64,000 nucleotides of DNA from Anoplolepis gracilipes (taxonomy: Eukaryota > Arthropoda > Insecta > Hymenoptera > Formicidae), in NCBI RefSeq assembly GCF_047496725.1, contig NC_132981.1, positions 7,096,001-7,160,000 of the forward strand, given 5' to 3'. A model generated the notes under the pieces. That model had not been told where the DNA came from and did no database searches. It saw only the letters and a program-made list of their open reading frames with translations. The position numbers and the translations under genes are program-made. Shown here piece by piece: positions 59,770-64,000 of the stretch (the first letter of the stretch is position 1; every line of letters starts with the position of its first letter).

Positions 59770-61119
59770 CTCTTTTTTTTCATTTGCTAATTAAAATCAA
59801 TAGCATATCAATTTATTGTACAAAAACAAAAAAGGAAGAATTATTAGGATCAGTTTAAATTTAGAAGTCTGGGAATTTACTTCAAGATAGTCAGTGCTTT
59901 CATACATGCCTATTGCATAAATCTAAAATTAAACGCTCAGCAGACTTTGGGTCAAACCTACCGATTGTATACTTAGCATCTATTACGAAACGTTTAGAAA
60001 TTAGTTTAGAAAACGTGTTAAATTTCTATAACAAAGCTTCTTATTCAATTAACAAATCAAAAATATCAGGTATATTCTTTTTATGAATATGTGGTTACAT
60101 ATAAATTTACTTTAATAATATAATAATTTTATATTTAACTGATTATTTTGTATTTAAATGATATTATATAATATTAATAGTTATACGAATAACAAGAGAT
60201 TTGATTGTTCGAAAAAAAAGATAGTAAAAAAGAGACAGTAAAAATTTGTTTCAAAATATATAACTATCTTGTCTAATCTATTGCGTTTTGCTTAAATATA
60301 TCTTTTATTTATTTAAATTTATATAATAGTTGAATTTATATATGTACTTATATTTACAAAATATAAAATTAGTCTGCATATTTATACAAGTCAAGTTTAT
60401 TGCGAAAGAAATATTAGAAAAACTGTAATGATCAGATAAACGAGATCGATATATTTCCGACAAGCATATAATTTTTTTTGCTTGATTGATTTTCCTAGAT
60501 AATTCTGTTGATAATATAACTTTAATTATAATCCACAAGCGTATTTTTGCATGACGTTTTATATTTGGAACTTAATGGAAATTTACAGAGAATGCAACCA
60601 CGTAAACGTTTTTGTTGCATAGTATTGTTGACTTATGCAAGACTGGGAATTCATCTAGCGATTACTCAGTCTAAAAAAATCCATTTAATCTTTGATTGTC
60701 CATAAACATAGAAATTAACGATTAATTATGCATATTTTTCAAACAATTATCGATAGTCTTGCATCATTAAATCGAACATTTATTCAATATTAAATCGATT
60801 AATTTCTGTATTAGTCATTATTGATAATAAAACCTGATGCTGATTAAATATGCTAGATGTTTTTATTTAAAATCATTGCAGACTCCTGTATTTTCAGAAT
60901 AATGCAAATCAGAAAATGGTATCATTTTAGATTATATATTAAAAATATTGATGTACTGTATCAATTTCTGCGGTGGCCCAATAAATTAAAGTTTCAATAT
61001 GATTTTGAAACTTTAGTTAGTCTTTTATTGTGTGTAAATCATAATTATTTTAATAAAATCACAGCTCATTGTCCAATGCTTAGGCATTTCGATTACAAAG
61101 AAGCGATTAAAAAAGTAAA

Positions 61120-61141
61120 TATATATATATATATATATATG
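61120..61141. repeat. (TA)n microsatellite
   Basis: Short AT run within a chance open frame. Confidence 0.9.
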
Positions 61142-61646
61142 TTTAAAAAAATTTTGTTATTTAGCTCACGTTAATTACTTGCAATGAAAAATATATAAAA
61201 TATATATTTTTCAATAAACTTGTTAAACAAAATTTAAACTGTGCGAATTATGTCATTCAAAAATTATCTTTATCGGATATCCTGTCTGACGATCATTATC
61301 GGAAAACGCACGCGTTGCGTATGAATAATTTATTTAGAACTGTAGAACTAGTGAGCTATCGCCTTATCCATCAGCAGGCAGTCCGGTTGGTTTCGGTTCG
61401 TTCAGCTTTGTCGCTTCGTAGAAAAGCTACGAGGTCGTCTCGTAACTCGATCCCGGGAAGCGGGATTTCCTATGAATTTTCATGATTTGCTAGAATAGAC
61501 GGTAATTTACGCGGAACCAGTCCATGTTTTCCGCGAGTTTAGTCTCGCACAGCGCGCGCGAGAAGTATCCTATGGGAGGTAAACCTTGCCCCAGAAAAAA
61601 AATGAGTAACGGTACGTCATTCTATATACACATTTTTTTCTCTCTC

Positions 61647-61674
61647 TGCATATGCATTGTACAATGCATATGCA
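61647..61674. repeat. perfect 28-bp palindrome
   Basis: TGCATATGCATTGT joined directly to ACAATGCATATGCA, with no spacer and no mismatch. Confidence 0.8.
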
Positions 61675-62065
61675 ATATGTAATAACTGTGTTACATGTCA
61701 AAATACACGCACTCAATACTCACATACACAATAAGCTTATTTATAATCATTATGTTGCCGCGTCAGGTGTCATATATCGTGATTTTATAATATATGATAA
61801 TATAGTCTCATGTATAAAATATATAGTAAAATACAAGAACAAATATGGTAATGTATTTTTTGGTATAATTCTTTTTCTGTGTGCTTACATATATTTGACA
61901 TTACAATATGAATGGATATTTGCATTTTTCTTAAATGCAATATTGTATAAATTTGTTTTTCCACTCACATATGCACGTACATTTTTAATTTTTCAAAAAT
62001 TTTAAGAATTAAATATATTAAATAAATTCTGCTATATAAAATATATAAAGTTGCATCTGGCTATG

Positions 62066-62235
62066 TCAAGTTCTCAATGACGTAGTCATGGTACGATCGA
62101 TAATATACTTGTCGAAGAATACCGTAGAGAACATATCGGTGTTCGTGGATGGTATAAGCCAATGGTAGAACCAGTATCCAACAACGCCACGCCTCAACAA
62201 CCTCAGAGAGAGATCAGTACCTGGACCAGAAGATG
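62066..62235 (-). pseudogene. possible Mpv17/PMP22-family exon or remnant
   Basis: After a strong minus-strand acceptor (ATCTGTTTTGACAG), a 55-codon frame runs to TGA at 62066. It reads ...LRLLRRGVVGYWFYHWLIPS..., then TVFFDKYIID. The order R-(M/L)-x-G...YW(F/Y)xxxL...P...(about ten)...FDxxI resembles the core of Mpv17/PMP22 membrane proteins, where YW(F/Y)..L(D)...P and a following DQ-type motif are spaced alike. About eight residues usually present before YW are missing. A donor (GTATAT at 62108) would end the exon at 62109 instead of the stop. No flanking Mpv17 exons were found. It could be a decayed copy, a divergent exon or coincidence. Confidence 0.3.
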
Positions 62236-64000
62236 CTGTCAAAACAGATAAATAATTGTCCTAGCAGCCCATGCCGCAGTTAATACTCCTCGTGTCAATA
62301 TTAAAACAACCAGCCGCATTTGAATGAAATTGTCAAGGAAGTGAAATATTATAATACTGTATCGGACAAATAATACAAAATATAAATTTATTTTTGATAG
62401 AAATGTGTACAATACTCATCAATCTCTAGTAAAGTTTAAAATTAAAAAAATGTTATAGCGTAAGTTAATTATTTAAACTAAAATATTCTGGAAGGACAGA
62501 CCATACTTCTCCAACGAGTAGAGCGTGCTGCGGAAAATATGTACCGGGTAGCCATTATTATTGCAACATCAGGGCAAAATGGTGGACTACATGCAGAGCA
62601 AAGAAAGTAAAAGAATAGGCGAGTGATTAAGAAAATGCGACAAAAAAAAGTTATAAATTGCGAGTGGTAAAAATTTATTAATTGCAAAGAATTAATTGGA
62701 ATATTGATATTACAATAGTCTCTAGCATTGTAAATTGCAAATAATTATTTCACACAAGATATTAAATCTTATAATAGCATTTTATTAGGTGCGCCATAAG
62801 CTTTATTGCGGAATAACAATGCAGATTTTGTAATATTGCAATCAGCATGGTAAGCATTGATTAGTGTCAACAAAGCGTTGCTATTCTCTCAATTGAAATC
62901 GTATTTAAGGTCTCATGTTGCTCGATCCATAATCGCTGACTTGAAAATTTCAAAATTTTTTGTGGATGCAAAAACTACATTTCTTATAATCAAAGTAGTA
63001 AATATTTTATGTATTGAATATTATGTCATATTATGTATTTATTCTGAAATGAAAATTATTCTTTAGTCTAAATATATATTTCCAGTAAACGAGATAAATG
63101 TTATACTAAAGCAATTTTATATATTTCACTTTGCGTACAATTATTAAATTATAAAAATGTAAATTGTATTATTATGTGCAAATATTGAAATTGTCTTTTA
63201 AGAGAAAAATAATAAATTTTACAAATTTGAGAAATAGAAATTTAAGAAAAATTAAAAGCAAGTAGGTCATTATTTTCGATTTTACTATTGTTCAAGAAAA
63301 TATTAATTAATCTTATTATACATAGTCATATACATACTTTCGAGTGCATTATACGAATTTAATAATTATGAAAAAATGATATTAAAGAGTGTATCAAAAA
63401 ACAGTTTTTGGAGTTACTTTTTGACACGGTGGACCTCTGACTGATTTACTGTAAAATCTATAGAATGATCTAGCGATTAACCTAGAAGGATCACGCGTTT
63501 AACCGAGAATCAATCGTCTTTTTGGTTCGATACGGAAACATTCGATGTCTGGACCAGCAATATCTTGAAACACACGCACAACAGAGTCTGAGAAAGAAAG
63601 TACCAACTACCGGTAGGGGGTCGATGTCCGGCGAAGGCCGCTAACGACGCCTAATCTTTTCCAAGAAGCTGTCACAACTCGCCGCTCTTCTGGTATCGGT
63701 CCGTGTTCACAATTAACAATGAATTTCTTAACATAATTATTTATGGCCGAAATAAAAAAATTTAAGATATAGAAAGATTAAGCCTACAGATATGTCACTC
63801 AACAGTAAATTTTTCAATACTTTGTCCGACAGAATAAAATTTTTCTACGTAATACAATTTAAAAATTTTTTGTTATATGAAAAAATGTCATGCATGCTTT
63901 TATTGTTCGATCTTAATTTTTTTATTGATATCAGTTGCAATATGTTATCTCATATTAAAAGCAAATATTGATTACAGATAATATTTTACTATAAATGTTC
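62236..64000. other. no supported gene
   Basis: AT-rich, with a GC-richer patch at 63420-63720 carrying short frames on both strands. Around 63388-63426, GTATCAAAAAACAG and TACTTTTTGACAC are roughly inverted, possibly a transposon end. Confidence 0.5.

Larger units (their letters stand above)
58331..62065. other. no supported gene
   Basis: A GC-richer island continues to about 58700. The rest is AT-rich with a long CT microsatellite at 59689, a TA run at 61120, a GC-richer patch at 61280-61600 that could be regulatory, and a palindrome at 61647. Open frames here are AT-driven. Confidence 0.55.

Noticed and set aside
59625..59858. 77-codon frame with Leu-Ser repeats
   Set aside because: Translation of the (CT)n microsatellite.

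Overview
The window is eukaryotic and looks like insect DNA. It is strongly AT-rich, with long (GA)n/(CT)n, (TA)n and poly-A/T tracts, fold-back repeats, short GC-richer islands, GT...AG introns and TATA + TCAGT-type core promoters. The base composition with CpG-rich islands fits Hymenoptera (perhaps an ant), but the species assignment is inference. No bacterial, organellar or viral genes are visible, and no tRNA or rRNA gene was recognised. Most long open frames are chance frames in microsatellites or GC-richer noncoding islands.

The one well-supported protein gene lies on the minus strand between 25035 and 12174. Five exons join without frame breaks into a 302-residue secreted protein: signal peptide, an acidic N-terminal region, four predicted long amphipathic helices, seven cysteines and five N-glycosylation sequons. 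Its intron phases are 1-0-0-0. This is the arrangement known for vertebrate long-chain helical cytokine genes (growth hormone and IL-6/CNTF type). I do not recognise the sequence as a named family. My reading is a divergent insect four-helix-bundle cytokine, possibly the Unpaired-like ligand reported missing from hymenopteran JAK/STAT pathways. Its first exon is the least certain part. Two introns are over 5 kb and contain GC-richer islands that may be regulatory.

Layout: 1-12173, AT-rich DNA with no supported gene; 12174-25035, the cytokine-like gene; 25036-27347, a GC-rich probable 5' region; 27348-27532, a plus-strand promoter and possible first exon, roughly head-to-head with the cytokine-like gene; 27533-35685, no gene seen; 35686-36689, a cluster of inverted-repeat elements; 37252-37313, a compact plus-strand TATA/Inr promoter whose first exon ends right after its ATG; 37314-64000, mostly noncoding. 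That last stretch holds one small plus-strand ORF (40203-40388), a CpG-rich island with paired E-boxes (52104-52131), a GC-rich possible exon region (57930-58330) and a possible Mpv17/PMP22-like exon or remnant on the minus strand (62066-62235). Apart from the cytokine-like gene, no complete gene could be assembled.
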